A stretch of 49,361 bases of DNA, taken from contig JAJZPZ010000007.1 in the NCBI GenBank assembly GCA_021847795.1, positions 1-49,361 on the forward strand. The letters are read 5' to 3'. Shown here piece after piece: positions 35,889 through 46,575 of the stretch. Each line of letters opens with the position of its first letter. Within the stretch, counting starts at the first letter, position 1. The notes beneath the pieces are model-generated. The model searched no databases and was not told the origin of the DNA. It saw only the letters and a program-made list of their open reading frames with translations. Both the position numbers and the translations under genes were made by a program. The DNA is from Nitrospirota bacterium (GTDB taxonomy: Bacteria; Nitrospirota; Thermodesulfovibrionia; Thermodesulfovibrionales; Dissulfurispiraceae).

Positions 35889-37232
35889 ATGATATTTGAC
35901 GATTTGAACATTCCGGAACCCGTTCTCAAAGGGATCAGGGCTGTCGGTTTCTCACAATGCACGCCGGTGCAGGCTGCCACACTGCCTGATGCGCTGAACG
36001 GCAAGGACATAGCTGCCCAGGCCCAGACAGGCACGGGAAAGACCGCTGCCTTCCTGATTGCCCTCTTTTCGCGCATGCTCGCGCAGGAGGCGCCGAAACC
36101 CGGGTCTTCACCGCGTGCCCTTGTCATTGCCCCGACGCGGGAGCTTGTGGCACAGATCCACGCTGAAGCCCTTATCATCGGCCAGTTCACCGGTTTTAAG
36201 ATCATCCCCATATTCGGGGGTATGGATTACAATAAGCAGCGTACCGCCCTTAAAAATGGGGCTGACATGATTATCGGCACCCCGGGCCGCCTTATCGATT
36301 ACCTGAAACAGGATGTCTACAGTCTCAAAAGGGCGGAATTCCTTGTGATTGACGAAGCGGACCGCCTGTTCGATATGGGGTTCATCAAGGACCTGCGCTT
36401 CCTGCTGCGGCGGATGTCTCCTTATACCAAACGTCAATCCATGCTCTTTTCCGCAACCCTGTCCTACCGTGTCATGGAGCTTTGCTACGAATATATGAAT
36501 CTTCCGGAAAAAGTCTCGATCACGCCGGAGCAGATCACGGTTAAGAAAATTGAACAGGAACTCTATCATGTAGGGATGTCGGAGAAGCAGGGTTTGCTGC
36601 TGGGTATTCTGCGGCGCGAGCATGATGGCCGCATCCTGATCTTTGTAAATATGAAAGTCACGGCGGAGCGCCTCGAAAGGCTGCTTAAGGCAAACGACAT
36701 AAATGCCGCAGCCATAACAGGCGATATCCCTCAAAAGAAACGCACCGATATCCTTTCCCGTTTCAAATCAGGCGACCTGCCGGTGCTGGTGGCCTCCGAT
36801 GTTGCCAGCCGCGGACTCCACATAGACGGGGTCACCCATGTAATCAACTATGACCTGCCGCAGGACAGCGAGGATTATGTCCACCGCATCGGCAGGACCG
36901 CCCGGGCAGGGGCAGAGGGGAAAGCCATAAGTTTTGCCTGCGAGGAATATGTTTATGCCCTTGAAGACATAGAAAAGTACATCAAAGAGAAGATACCCGT
37001 TGTCCCGGTGGAAGATTCCCTTGTCGTAACGGACTACAAGCGGCCTGCTGCGTCCACATCCGGAAAGAAACGTTTCCTGTCATCTTCAAAACATCCCCGG
37101 AAAAGGGGCGCAGGAGAGCATTCCCATGGAGACAAGAGGAAAGATCCAGGTAAGGGCAGGAGCCCCAAAAGATACGCCGACAGGGCGGCAAAGGGCAAGC
37201 GGCAGGAAGGGAACAGCGGGGGAAACTCCTGA
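35889..37232 (+). CDS. DEAD-box ATP-dependent RNA helicase (RhlE/RhlB-like)
   Basis: 447 residues. Motifs: Q-motif GFSQCTPVQ, I AQTGTGKTAA, Ia PTRELVAQI, GG, Ib TPGRL, II DEAD, III SAT, V ASDVASRGLHID and VI HRIGRTARAG. The C-terminal about 65 residues are a basic, Ser/Gly/Lys-rich tail (KHPRKRGAGEHSHGDKRK) for RNA binding. It remodels RNA or assists the degradosome and ribosome assembly. Subtype not certain. A strong terminator follows. Confidence 0.93.
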   Translation: MIFDDLNIPEPVLKGIRAVGFSQCTPVQAATLPDALNGKDIAAQAQTGTGKTAAFLIALFSRMLAQEAPKPGSSPRALVIAPTRELVAQIHAEALIIGQFTGFKIIPIFGGMDYNKQRTALKNGADMIIGTPGRLIDYLKQDVYSLKRAEFLVIDEADRLFDMGFIKDLRFLLRRMSPYTKRQSMLFSATLSYRVMELCYEYMNLPEKVSITPEQITVKKIEQELYHVGMSEKQGLLLGILRREHDGRILIFVNMKVTAERLERLLKANDINAAAITGDIPQKKRTDILSRFKSGDLPVLVASDVASRGLHIDGVTHVINYDLPQDSEDYVHRIGRTARAGAEGKAISFACEEYVYALEDIEKYIKEKIPVVPVEDSLVVTDYKRPAASTSGKKRFLSSSKHPRKRGAGEHSHGDKRKDPGKGRSPKRYADRAAKGKRQEGNSGGNS

Positions 37233-37273
37233 AATCAGACCGGCTGTAAGCTGGTGATCATTTACTGAAGAGA

Positions 37274-37320
37274 TAAAAAAACCCGGAAGAGCGGCTTCAT
37301 GCCGTCCTCCCGGGTTTTTA
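37274..37320. terminator. Bidirectional terminator between the DEAD-box helicase and the parvulin gene
   Basis: AAAAAACCCGGAAGAGCGGC, loop TTCAT, GCCGTCCTCCCGGGTTTTTA. The outer stem AAAACCCGG/CCGGGTTTT and inner GCGGC/GCCGT arms give A and T tails on both sides, which suits two converging genes. Confidence 0.88.
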
Positions 37321-37331
37321 TTTGTCCGGTA

Positions 37332-38228
37332 TTATTTTTTCACCGGCGCCGGCGCCTGCTGGGGCGCTGCTACCGGCGCTTGCGGCTGCGTTGCAGCCAG
37401 CTTTGAAACGGCATCCTTGTTTATATCGATCTTATAGCCCTTTTTCAGGGTATTGATGAATTTGTCGAAACTTTCCCTCTGCTTCTCTGCTGTCATCCGC
37501 TGGGCAATGAGCCCCTTTATTTTCTCAAAATCAACAACAGAGCCTTTTGCATCCGTTACCTTCAGGATGTGCATTCCGTCTTTTAATTTTATCGGCATGC
37601 TGACCTCACCCTTTTTGAGCCTGAAAACAGCTTCCTCAAGCTCAGGCGACAGATCGCCCTTCTTGAATGTGCCGAGGTTTCCGCCTGATTTTGCCGACAC
37701 CTTATCTATAGACATATCGGAAGCTACCTTCCCGAAGTCTTCGCCTGCCTTAAGCCTGTCATGGACCTTCTTCACTTCATCTTCCGTTTTTACGACTATC
37801 TGGCTGATCTTCACCTGCGTATTGATGGTGAAATCGTCTTTATGGCTGTCGTAGTAGTCTTTTATGTCCTTGTCGGTAACTTTTGATCCCGCCTCGATCT
37901 CCTTCTCAAGGAGTGTGTTGATCAGCGTGATCTTCTTGAATTCCTCAAGCTTTCTCTGATAGTCCTTGTTCTTGTCCAGGCCTCTCTTTTTTGCCTCGAG
38001 ATACAGCATTTCTTTTTTTACCAGTTCATCCACGAATTTTGAGGTCCCTTCCGGGCCCTGGAAGAACTGTTTTGCCATATCAGGGAGCGCACTCATTTCA
38101 GCCTGTGCCTCTTCCTGTGAAATGGTTGTTCCGTCTATTTTCGCTACATAGCTGCCCGTTGTCCCGCTCCCTTTTGCGCAGGAGGCTACAAAAGCAAGTG
38201 CAATGAATAATATAAGAAGTTTTTTCAT
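37332..38228 (-). CDS. Parvulin-type peptidyl-prolyl isomerase lipoprotein (PrsA/SurA-like)
   Basis: 298 residues. Lipoprotein signal with lipobox FVASC (Cys17). An N-terminal SurA-like helical chaperone region at about 28-130 is followed by the rotamase domain at about 138-232: VKISQIVVKTEDE, KSGGNLGTFKKGDLSPELEEA and MPIKLKDGMHILKV. The tail is Ala/Pro/Gln-rich with QPQAPVAAPQQAPAP. Assists folding of exported proteins. The ATG follows AAAGGAGAACAGGTA. Divergent from mnmA. Confidence 0.92.
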   Translation of the reverse strand: MKKLLILFIALAFVASCAKGSGTTGSYVAKIDGTTISQEEAQAEMSALPDMAKQFFQGPEGTSKFVDELVKKEMLYLEAKKRGLDKNKDYQRKLEEFKKITLINTLLEKEIEAGSKVTDKDIKDYYDSHKDDFTINTQVKISQIVVKTEDEVKKVHDRLKAGEDFGKVASDMSIDKVSAKSGGNLGTFKKGDLSPELEEAVFRLKKGEVSMPIKLKDGMHILKVTDAKGSVVDFEKIKGLIAQRMTAEKQRESFDKFINTLKKGYKIDINKDAVSKLAATQPQAPVAAPQQAPAPVKK

Positions 38229-38287
38229 TACCTGTTCTCCTTTAAATGTTAATCATAAAATGTAACATATTTGAAAAACAAAAGTAA

Positions 38288-39574
<1,287 letters not shown>

Positions 39575-39670
39575 AAAGCCTTAAATGTTAAGCTCATTTC
39601 CGGCCCAAAGGCTGACAGGCCCCTGGTAATTGTGTTATTTTAGATGATCACTGTTCCGGGGGAAAAACAA

Positions 39671-40159
39671 ATGACTGGAAGCGTTATCTCTATAAACATC
39701 AGCGAGAAAAAAAGTGAAAGGAAAAAACCTGTCAATGAGGCAGTGGTGAAGGAAAATCACGGGATTGAAGGGGATGCCCATGCATCGTCGGAGTGGCGCA
39801 GGCAGGTGAGCCTTCTTGCGCTTGAGAGCATAAAAAAGATGCAGGAAAAAGGCCTGGATGTAAACCCCGGAGATTTCGCTGAAAATATCACCACTGAAGG
39901 CCTTGACCTCCCGGCATTGCCCATAGGCACAAGGATATTGATCGGCAGCGGCGCCGGCGCCGTTATCGGAGAGGTGAGCCAGATAGGCAAGGAATGTCAC
40001 AACCGCTGCGCCATATATGAGCAGGCAGGAGATTGCGTAATGCCGAAGGAAGGTATTTTCCTCTGGATTCTCAAGGGCGGCAAAGTCAAAAAAGGAGATG
40101 CAATACAAGTCCGCCTCCGTGAAGAACTTCAGGAAATCAGCAAACTGATGGACGAATAG
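39671..40159 (+). CDS. MOSC-domain protein
   Basis: 162 residues, a compact MOSC domain (molybdenum cofactor sulfurase C-terminal type). Visible: SVISINISEKK, GIEGDAHASSEWRRQVSLL, PGDFAENITTEGLDL, IGEVSQIGKECHNRC (the conserved Cys proposed to handle sulfur) and GIFLWILKGGKVKKGD. Together with the MogA-like gene 3 nt downstream, it points to molybdenum or tungsten cofactor trafficking. ATG at 39671 chosen for the GGGGG 8-9 nt before it; an in-frame ATG at 39644 is possible. Confidence 0.88.
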   Translation: MTGSVISINISEKKSERKKPVNEAVVKENHGIEGDAHASSEWRRQVSLLALESIKKMQEKGLDVNPGDFAENITTEGLDLPALPIGTRILIGSGAGAVIGEVSQIGKECHNRCAIYEQAGDCVMPKEGIFLWILKGGKVKKGDAIQVRLREELQEISKLMDE

Positions 40160-40161
40160 CG

Positions 40162-40641
40162 ATGATTACCGTTGCAGTGCTCACGTTGAGCGATAAGGGC
40201 TCCAGAGGGGAAAGAGAAGACAAGAGCGGACCTGCCATTGCAGGGATCCTCCGGGGAGTTGCTGAAGTGAAACATTCCGATATATTGCCCGATGAGAGGG
40301 CCCTGATACGGGACCGGCTCCTTGAGTATGTCGGCAAAGTTGATCTCATTTTGACCACAGGTGGGACCGGGCTCTCGCCGCGTGATGTGACCCCTGAAGC
40401 TACACGGGATGTTATCGAGAGGGAGGTCCCGGGGATAGCCGAGGCGATGAGGCTGGAGGGTCTGAAAAAAACGAGCAGGTCCATGCTGTCGCGGGCAGTC
40501 GCCGGGGTGAGGGGGCAGACCCTCATTATAAACCTGCCGGGCAGTCCGAAGGCAGTAAAGGAGAACCTTGAAACAGTGCTCGGGGTGATCCCACACGCAA
40601 TAGAAAAAATCAAGGGAGGCGCAGGGGAATGCGCAAGATAA
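40162..40641 (+). CDS. MogA/MoaB-family molybdopterin adenylyltransferase
   Basis: 159 residues. Adenylates molybdopterin before metal insertion. Signatures: LTLSDKGSRGEREDKSGP, LILTTGGTGLSPRDVTPEAT (substrate loop with Asp) and INLPGSPKAVKENLE. Starts 3 nt after the MOSC gene, so co-transcribed and coupled. The pair implies molybdoenzymes (for example formate dehydrogenase or nitrate reductase) elsewhere in the genome. Confidence 0.92.
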   Translation: MITVAVLTLSDKGSRGEREDKSGPAIAGILRGVAEVKHSDILPDERALIRDRLLEYVGKVDLILTTGGTGLSPRDVTPEATRDVIEREVPGIAEAMRLEGLKKTSRSMLSRAVAGVRGQTLIINLPGSPKAVKENLETVLGVIPHAIEKIKGGAGECAR

Positions 40642-40696
40642 CCGGAAGTCCGTTACGCTTCACGCGCCGCGTGTTGCGGGCCGGGGAGAATGCCCG

Positions 40697-41407
40697 ATGA
40701 AAGATATATCCTTCCCCCTGGCATTCCTGGCAGGCGTGCTTTCATTCCTTTCACCCTGTGTGCTGCCCCTTGTTCCGGCATATGTCTCGTTCATAACCGG
40801 TCTGTCCCTCGATGAACTGAAGGCTGCACCCCGCCTGTCAAAGACCATGGGCAGCACGATCGCCTTTGTCCTGGGTTTTTCGACAATCTTTGTGTCCCTG
40901 GGCGCATCATCATCATTGATCGGCAGCTTTCTCATCAAATACCAGGACTACCTGAGAATCATCGGCGGAATCCTTACCATAATTTTCGGCCTCTTCATTG
41001 CGGGAATCGTCAAACTCGATTTCCTCATGCGGGAAAGGAGATTCCATATAGACAAGGGGCCTGCAGGCTATGTCGGCGCCTTCCTGATAGGCATGAGCTT
41101 TGCCGCCGGGTGGACACCCTGCATCGGCCCGATACTGGGGACCATACTGATTTATGCAAGCTCGCAGGCGTCTGCAACATATGGACTGAAGCTCCTGTCC
41201 GTGTATTCCCTCGGCCTTGCCGTTCCGTTTATCCTGGCAACCCTTGCCATCAATGTATTCCTGGGCTACACAAGGAAAATCCACCGCTTCATGAAGGGCA
41301 TCATGCTTGTGAGCGGACTGATCCTGATCATATTCGGCATAATGCTTCTGACAAATAGAATAGGGCAACTGTCAGGGCTGTTCCCTGACCTGGGAATTAA
41401 ATTCTGA
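40697..41407 (+). CDS. ccdA: Cytochrome c biogenesis / thiol transporter CcdA
   Basis: 236 residues, six helices. Carries reducing equivalents across the inner membrane to periplasmic thioredoxins for cytochrome c maturation. The two redox Cys are in AGVLSFLSPCVLPLVPAY (helix 1) and AAGWTPCIGPILG (helix 4), with the typical Pro neighbours. ATG at 40697 follows GGGGAGAATGCCCG. It ends 6 nt before leuS. No thioredoxin partner is adjacent. Confidence 0.92.
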   Translation: MKDISFPLAFLAGVLSFLSPCVLPLVPAYVSFITGLSLDELKAAPRLSKTMGSTIAFVLGFSTIFVSLGASSSLIGSFLIKYQDYLRIIGGILTIIFGLFIAGIVKLDFLMRERRFHIDKGPAGYVGAFLIGMSFAAGWTPCIGPILGTILIYASSQASATYGLKLLSVYSLGLAVPFILATLAINVFLGYTRKIHRFMKGIMLVSGLILIIFGIMLLTNRIGQLSGLFPDLGIKF

Positions 41408-41413
41408 GGACAT

Positions 41414-43999
41414 ATGAAAGAGAAATACGATTTTCATGAAATAGAGGCAAAGTGGCAGGAATACTGGTCCGGAAAGGGCCTGAACAAGACCGACACGGAT
41501 GCGTCCAGGGAGAAATTCTATTGCCTTGAGATGTTCCCCTACCCTTCGGGGAAGATCCATATGGGGCACGTCCGGAATTATGCTATCGGCGATGTTATTG
41601 CGCGGTACAAGAAAATGCGCGGCTTTAACGTCCTGCACCCCATGGGCTGGGATGCCTTCGGAATGCCTGCGGAAAACGCCGCCATAAAACACGGCCTGCA
41701 TCCTGCGAAATGGACCTATGAGAACATAGAATCCATGAAAAAGCAGCTGGACCGTATGGGGCTGAACTATGACTGGGACAGGGAGGTGACTACCTGCAGC
41801 CCTGAGTACTACAAATGGAACCAGTGGTTTTTCCTCAGGCTCCTCGAAAAGGGCCTGGCCTACAGGAAGAGTTCATTTGTAAACTGGTGCCCCTCGTGCG
41901 CCACTGTCCTTGCCAACGAGCAGGTCATTGATGGAAAGTGCTGGCGGTGCGATTCCCTTGTTATTCAGAAAGAGCTCGAGCAGTGGTTTTTCAGGATCAC
42001 CCGGTATGCAGAGGAATTGCTCCGGGATTGCGACAAACTCACGGGTTGGCCCGAGAGGGTCGTCCTCATGCAGAAGCACTGGATCGGAAAAAGCGAAGGC
42101 GCTGAAGTCGATTTCCCTGTTCAGGGGATGGATGAGAAGATAAAGATTTTTACAACCAGGCCTGATACCCTCTTCGGGGTGACCTTCATGTGCATTGCCC
42201 CGGGCCATCCTTTGGCCGAAAAGCTGGTCCGGGACAAGGACAAGCTCAACGCGATAAAAGAGAAGTACGGGAAGATCGAAGAGAAAGTGGGTTTTTTTAC
42301 CGGGCAGTATGCCGTTAATCCGCTGACAGACCGGAAAGTCCCCATCTATGTAGCAAACTTTGTTCTCATGGAATACGGCACGGGCGCCATCATGTCAGTG
42401 CCTGCCCATGACCAGAGGGACTTTGAATTTGCCGGGGAATACGATCTACCGGTTGTCCCGGTGATTGTTCCTGAAAAAAGCGCGGGGGGAAAGGACCTTC
42501 CGGCTTCCGAATTCAAGCAGGCCTATGAGGATGAGGGGATCCTGGTAAACTCGGGCAACTTCAGCGGCTTGAAGAGCAGCCAGGCAAAAACGGAGATCGG
42601 AAAGTATATCGAGGAAAAAGGCCTCGGCAAGAGGACCATTAACTACAAGCTCAGGGACTGGGGCATTTCGAGGCAGAGGTACTGGGGAACCCCGATCCCG
42701 GTAATCTATTGCGACAAGTGCGGCATTGTGCCTGTGCCGGAAAAGGACCTCCCGGTCATATTGCCTGAAGATGTCAAATTCACGGGGAAGGGCGGCTCCC
42801 CCCTTGCCGAGTCAGAGGAATTCCGGAAAGTAAAGTGCCCGAAATGCTCGGGGGAGGCGCGGAGGGAGACGGATACCATGGATACCTTTGTGGATTCCTC
42901 CTGGTATTTTGTCAGGTATTGCTCAAAAAGGGATGAGAATCCCCTGGATAAAAGGAACATATCCTACTGGATGCCGGTTGACCAGTATATCGGGGGGATC
43001 GAGCACGCAGTGCTGCACCTGCTCTATTCGAGGTTTTTCACAAAGGCGCTGAGGGACCTGGAGGTCCTTCCCTTTGATGAACCCTTCCTGAACCTGCTCA
43101 CCCAGGGCATGGTATGCAAGGAGACCCTGAGATGCCCGGAGCATGACTGGCTTTTCCCTGAAGAGGCGCAGGACGGCAAATGTGTTCTTTGCGGGCGGCC
43201 TGTGGACAGGGGCAGGGTGGAAAAAATGTCCAAATCCAGGAAAAATGTGATCGATCCCGATGCCCTTATCAGGAGATACGGCGCAGACACCATGCGGCTC
43301 TTTTCCCTCTTTGCAGCGCCTCCTGAAAGGGACCTCGAATGGTCCGACAAAGGAGTGGAAGGGGCACACCGGTTTCTCAACAGGGTATGGGGGATTGTGT
43401 ATAAGAACAGTGACTCTAAAAACAGTAACGAGTTACCAGTAACGAGTGACAAGTTAAAGACTAAAGAAAAACCCGGAGACTCGTCACTCGTTATTCGCCA
43501 CTCGTTACTGCTGGTGCGGAAGACCCACCAGACAATCAAGAAGGTCACCGGCGATATAGACAGGGAGTATCATTTCAACACAGCTATTGCCGCACTGATG
43601 GAGCTGATCAATGAAATCTCTTCGTTTACTCCTGAGGCGGACGAGGACCGCGCATCCCTCTTTTTTGCCCTGAAAAGCATTCTGCTTATGCTCGCCCCTT
43701 TTGCGCCGCACATCGGGGAGGAGTTGTGGGAAGCGATCGGAGAAAAGAGCAGTATTTTCGAATCCCCCTGGCCTGTATGGGACGAGGCCCTCGCAAAAGA
43801 GGAGGAAGTAGAGCTTGTTATCCAGGTCAATGGAAAGTTAAGGGCCAAGCTGCTCGTTCCTGCCGGCCTGTCCGACGAAGAGGCCCGTCAGAGGTCTCTT
43901 GAAGATGCAAAGGTAAAGGAAATAATAAGCGGCAAAGAGATAAATAAGGTCGTGGTAGTTAAAGGCAAGCTGGTAAATATCGTAACAAGTAACAAGTGA
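41414..43999 (+). CDS. leuS: Leucyl-tRNA synthetase, with in-frame repeat insert
   Basis: 861 residues. Class Ia synthetase charging tRNA-Leu. HIGH motif [15 protein letters not shown], zinc region [13 protein letters not shown], editing domain with [12 protein letters not shown] and [20 protein letters not shown] motif [10 protein letters not shown], and the anticodon-binding domain with [16 protein letters not shown]. Between GIVYKN and [11 protein letters not shown] about 30 residues ([14 protein letters not shown]...[12 protein letters not shown]) are encoded by a palindromic repeat. The last residues (NIVTSNK) and the stop codon lie in another copy. Start by GAGGACAT before the ATG. Follows ccdA closely. 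Confidence 0.95.
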   Translation: MKEKYDFHEIEAKWQEYWSGKGLNKTDTDASREKFYCLEMFPYPSGKIHMGHVRNYAIGDVIARYKKMRGFNVLHPMGWDAFGMPAENAAIKHGLHPAKWTYENIESMKKQLDRMGLNYDWDREVTTCSPEYYKWNQWFFLRLLEKGLAYRKSSFVNWCPSCATVLANEQVIDGKCWRCDSLVIQKELEQWFFRITRYAEELLRDCDKLTGWPERVVLMQKHWIGKSEGAEVDFPVQGMDEKIKIFTTRPDTLFGVTFMCIAPGHPLAEKLVRDKDKLNAIKEKYGKIEEKVGFFTGQYAVNPLTDRKVPIYVANFVLMEYGTGAIMSVPAHDQRDFEFAGEYDLPVVPVIVPEKSAGGKDLPASEFKQAYEDEGILVNSGNFSGLKSSQAKTEIGKYIEEKGLGKRTINYKLRDWGISRQRYWGTPIPVIYCDKCGIVPVPEKDLPVILPEDVKFTGKGGSPLAESEEFRKVKCPKCSGEARRETDTMDTFVDSSWYFVRYCSKRDENPLDKRNISYWMPVDQYIGGIEHAVLHLLYSRFFTKALRDLEVLPFDEPFLNLLTQGMVCKETLRCPEHDWLFPEEAQDGKCVLCGRPVDRGRVEKMSKSRKNVIDPDALIRRYGADTMRLFSLFAAPPERDLEWSDKGVEGAHRFLNRVWGIVYKNSDSKNSNELPVTSDKLKTKEKPGDSSLVIRHSLLLVRKTHQTIKKVTGDIDREYHFNTAIAALMELINEISSFTPEADEDRASLFFALKSILLMLAPFAPHIGEELWEAIGEKSSIFESPWPVWDEALAKEEEVELVIQVNGKLRAKLLVPAGLSDEEARQRSLEDAKVKEIISGKEINKVVVVKGKLVNIVTSNK
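43409..43512. repeat. In-frame palindromic repeat insert in leuS
   Basis: Left half AACAGTAACGAGTTACCAGT and AACGAGTGACAAGTTAAAGA, right half GACTCGTCACTCGTTATTCG and CCACTCGTTACTG. The GTTAAAGACTAAAGA core is shared with the mnmA insert. It adds about 30 residues at the junction between the catalytic core and the anticodon domain. Confidence 0.85.
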
Positions 44000-44131
44000 T
44001 CAGTTGCGAGGAAAAGGCGATAAAAAGAATAAGGATAAAAAATGGCAAACAACGTTTTGAACTTAAACCGATGCAGGCGTTTTAGACAATCAGCATTGAC
44101 TTGTTGCTTGTTACTCGTTACTTGTTACCTG
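43982..44131. repeat. Palindromic repeat spanning the leuS stop and the lptE signal peptide
   Basis: Left arm CGTAACAAGTAACAAGTGATCAG at 43982-44004 holds the leuS stop TGA. The right arm TTGACTTGTTGCTTGTTACT ... CGTTACTTGTTACCTGG at about 44097-44133 encodes LTCCLLLVTCYLAGC, the hydrophobic core of the LptE signal peptide. The arms are inverted copies of the same units as in mnmA and leuS. Confidence 0.75.
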
Positions 44132-45358
44132 GCCGGTTGCGGTTACACCCTCCAGACAACTGCTGATCTTCCTTTTGATACGATCTCTATCGGCCGGATC
44201 GATAATAAAACACTCGAGCCGAAATTGCAGGACCGGTTTAACCGGTCGCTTGCAGAGTACCTTGCCCAATACGGTTACCAGGTCGGGCCGTCGAGGTACA
44301 TTCTTGAAGGGGAGATAACAGGTTTTACGTTAATGCCTACGACTGAACAGAACCTTGTTGCAACCCAGTACCAGATAGTTATCACTGCAAATTTCAAGCT
44401 TACGGACAAAACAAACGGAAGGTCGGTTCCCCTCATTGCGAGCACCCCGTTTATTACATATTTCGGCTCGTCAGGCAGCCTTGTGAATGTCCTGGCGCAA
44501 AAGGAATCCGCAACGGCCGGCGCATTGCAGAACCTGTCCCTTTCGGTGGTGACACAGATAACCTATAACATATCCCAGAACTTTGCGTATCTCTCCTTTA
44601 ATTCCAGTGACCTCAGAGATCCCCGGGACCTCCTGCTCAAGCTGCAGGAGCCGAAAGATCCTGTATCGCTCTATATCAGAAAACAGCTTTCCTATGATGC
44701 GCGGCGAATGGTGGATGAATATGATCCCTTTGAGCAGCCGTCGGATACGCTCAAAAATACCCTGGCAGGCGAATTGAACACTATCCTTCAGAAGCCCTCT
44801 TTTTATGATGAGGAGCGCTTTGCACAGGCGCCGCTGACCGGGGAGATCCGGAAGCTGATCAGCCGGAATCCAAAGGGCGCTGAACGCACGCGCCTCAACA
44901 GGCTTCTCCTGGAAGAGGCCTATCCGGACGTGTTTGTGCCCCTTGAGGCCGCAGCCTTTCTGTTCACCGATAAGGACCTTAAAGACCCGGGCCGCCTGGC
45001 CCTCAAGCTGCAGGATGCACAGGACCCCCTGTCCCGGTATCTCCGGGAGCAGTTTTCCCCGGCTGCGCGCCGCCTGGTTGATACCTACGGCAAATCTGAA
45101 AAACCCTCTGATCAACTCAGGAAGGCCCTTGTCAGTGAACTGAACGCACAGCTCCAGGGCCCTTCGCTTTTCGAGGAGCGGCGTTTTGCCCAGGTAAGAT
45201 TATCGGAGAAGACCCGTGAGCTGATAGGGAAAAACCCGAAGGGTTCGGAACGTATCCACCTGAACAGGCTCCTACTGGAAGACGCTTACCCCGGCGAGAT
45301 CGAAAGGCGCCAAATAAATCCTGAAGCAGTTCCCCCCAGCGAAAAGAGCGGCAGATGA
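44042..45358 (+). CDS. lptE: LptE-like LPS-assembly lipoprotein with C-terminal tandem repeat
   Basis: 438 residues against about 170-200 for normal LptE. A signal peptide with lipobox LAGC (Cys33) is followed by the LptE domain at about 33-185: GCGYTLQTTADLPFDTISIG, LEPKLQDRFNRSLAEYL and LEGEITGFTL. It forms the LptD plug for LPS delivery to the outer membrane. The rest is two tandem about 109-residue repeats (about 189-296 and 309-418). They share DPxxLxLKLQxxxDPxSxYxRxQ, RRxVDxY, PSDxLxxxLxxELNxxLQxPS and NPKGxERxxLNRLLLExAYP. Lies between leuS and holA, the usual position of lptE. Function of the repeats unknown. Overlaps holA by 4 nt (ATGA). Confidence 0.85.
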   Translation: MANNVLNLNRCRRFRQSALTCCLLLVTCYLAGCGYTLQTTADLPFDTISIGRIDNKTLEPKLQDRFNRSLAEYLAQYGYQVGPSRYILEGEITGFTLMPTTEQNLVATQYQIVITANFKLTDKTNGRSVPLIASTPFITYFGSSGSLVNVLAQKESATAGALQNLSLSVVTQITYNISQNFAYLSFNSSDLRDPRDLLLKLQEPKDPVSLYIRKQLSYDARRMVDEYDPFEQPSDTLKNTLAGELNTILQKPSFYDEERFAQAPLTGEIRKLISRNPKGAERTRLNRLLLEEAYPDVFVPLEAAAFLFTDKDLKDPGRLALKLQDAQDPLSRYLREQFSPAARRLVDTYGKSEKPSDQLRKALVSELNAQLQGPSLFEERRFAQVRLSEKTRELIGKNPKGSERIHLNRLLLEDAYPGEIERRQINPEAVPPSEKSGR

Positions 45359-46272
45359 GCATTAAACAATTCCAGCAGGAACTCTCGAAGGGGCTGCCGG
45401 CGCCTGTTTATCTTTTCCATTCTTCCGAAGATTTCCTGCTCTATGAGGCGCTGTCTGCTGTAAAGGAGCAGCGGAACACCGGAGATGTTTTCAATTTCGA
45501 TGTCTTTGATATCAAACCCCCGGACAATGATACCCCGGTTGAACAGATAGTGGATATTTTAAACACCCTGCCGCTTATGTCGGAAAGGCGGACCATCGTC
45601 ATCAAGAACATACAAAAACTGTCGAAATCCGACATAAAGAAAATGGAGAGCTATCTGGCGAATACGTCAGCTACCTCGCTCCTGATCATGCTCCATGAAG
45701 GGGCAGCTCCAAAACTGTTTGACCCCTCTGTTCTCAAAGGCGTCACGGTTATTGCCCTTACCATGCAGGAGAAGGAAATACCGTTGTGGATAAAAGTGAA
45801 CGCAAAGAAGAAGGGCATAAATCTTACCGACCGCGCAATAGAATACCTGATCAGCTTTATCGGGACGGACCTGGGCATGCTGTCTGCGGAAATAGAAAAG
45901 CTGGCATGCTGGAACACTGCGAAGGCGATTGATATTGCCGACATCCGGGGAACCGTCTATTCAGGCGCTGAGTATAATGCTTTTGACCTCGTCGATGCCC
46001 TGAAAAGAAAAGACGCCGAAAAAGTGTTCAGCATGCTCGAAAATGTACTCAGGAACCAGGACCCGCAGATGCTGCTCGGCGCAATAAACTACCAGTATTC
46101 CAGGCAGTATCCGCGATATGGAACTCCGCAGAGATCTTCAGAAAAGAGACCTGCGGAGGATTACGAGACCTTCCGGTTGTTGCACGAGGCAGATGTGGAC
46201 CTTAAAACATCCCATAAGTACGTGATAGAGGGATTGCTCTTCAGACTGCTCCGACAGAGCGCCGGGAAATAA
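45355..46272 (+). CDS. holA: DNA polymerase III subunit delta
   Basis: 305 residues, slightly short for HolA (about 340). Clamp-loader subunit that opens the beta ring. VYLFHSSEDFLLYEALSAVK matches the N-terminal AAA+-like domain, with TLPLMSERRTIVIKN and the delta-typical FIGTDLGMLSAEIEKLACW. The C-terminal collar domain appears shortened. Starts in the ATGA overlap with lptE. Convergent with rpsT. Confidence 0.9.
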   Translation: MSIKQFQQELSKGLPAPVYLFHSSEDFLLYEALSAVKEQRNTGDVFNFDVFDIKPPDNDTPVEQIVDILNTLPLMSERRTIVIKNIQKLSKSDIKKMESYLANTSATSLLIMLHEGAAPKLFDPSVLKGVTVIALTMQEKEIPLWIKVNAKKKGINLTDRAIEYLISFIGTDLGMLSAEIEKLACWNTAKAIDIADIRGTVYSGAEYNAFDLVDALKRKDAEKVFSMLENVLRNQDPQMLLGAINYQYSRQYPRYGTPQRSSEKRPAEDYETFRLLHEADVDLKTSHKYVIEGLLFRLLRQSAGK

Positions 46273-46278
46273 AACCGT

Positions 46279-46575
46279 CTAACTGTTTGTCCCGCCCAGA
46301 GCAGAACTCACCTTTTTGGTAATCCTGGATATTCTTCTCGATGCGGTGTTCTTGTGGATAATTCCCTTTGAAGCGGCCTTGTCGATCAGGCTGATTGTCT
46401 TTTTTACCATACCGTCGAGCTCTTCTTTGTTCTTTTCCGGCAATGCTGCTTCAATCTTCTTTGTCTGTGTCTTTATGCCGGTCTCCATAGACTGATTGCG
46501 CAATTTCCTCTTTTCAGCCTGCCTGACTTTTTTTATGGCTGAAAGATTTTTCTTCGGGGCTGCTTTAGCTGCCAA
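46279..46575 (-). CDS. rpsT: 30S ribosomal protein S20
   Basis: 98 residues. Basic helical protein binding the 5' domain of 16S rRNA. KSAIKKVRQAEKRKLRN-like start and the closing GIIHKNTASRRISRITKKV are S20 signatures. The start codon is TTG at 46575 with GAAGGAGG 7 nt before it; no in-frame ATG suits. A TTG start is also known for E. coli rpsT, where it matters for autoregulation. The stop is only 6 nt from the holA stop on the other strand. Confidence 0.95.
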   Translation of the reverse strand: MAAKAAPKKNLSAIKKVRQAEKRKLRNQSMETGIKTQTKKIEAALPEKNKEELDGMVKKTISLIDKAASKGIIHKNTASRRISRITKKVSSALGGTNS

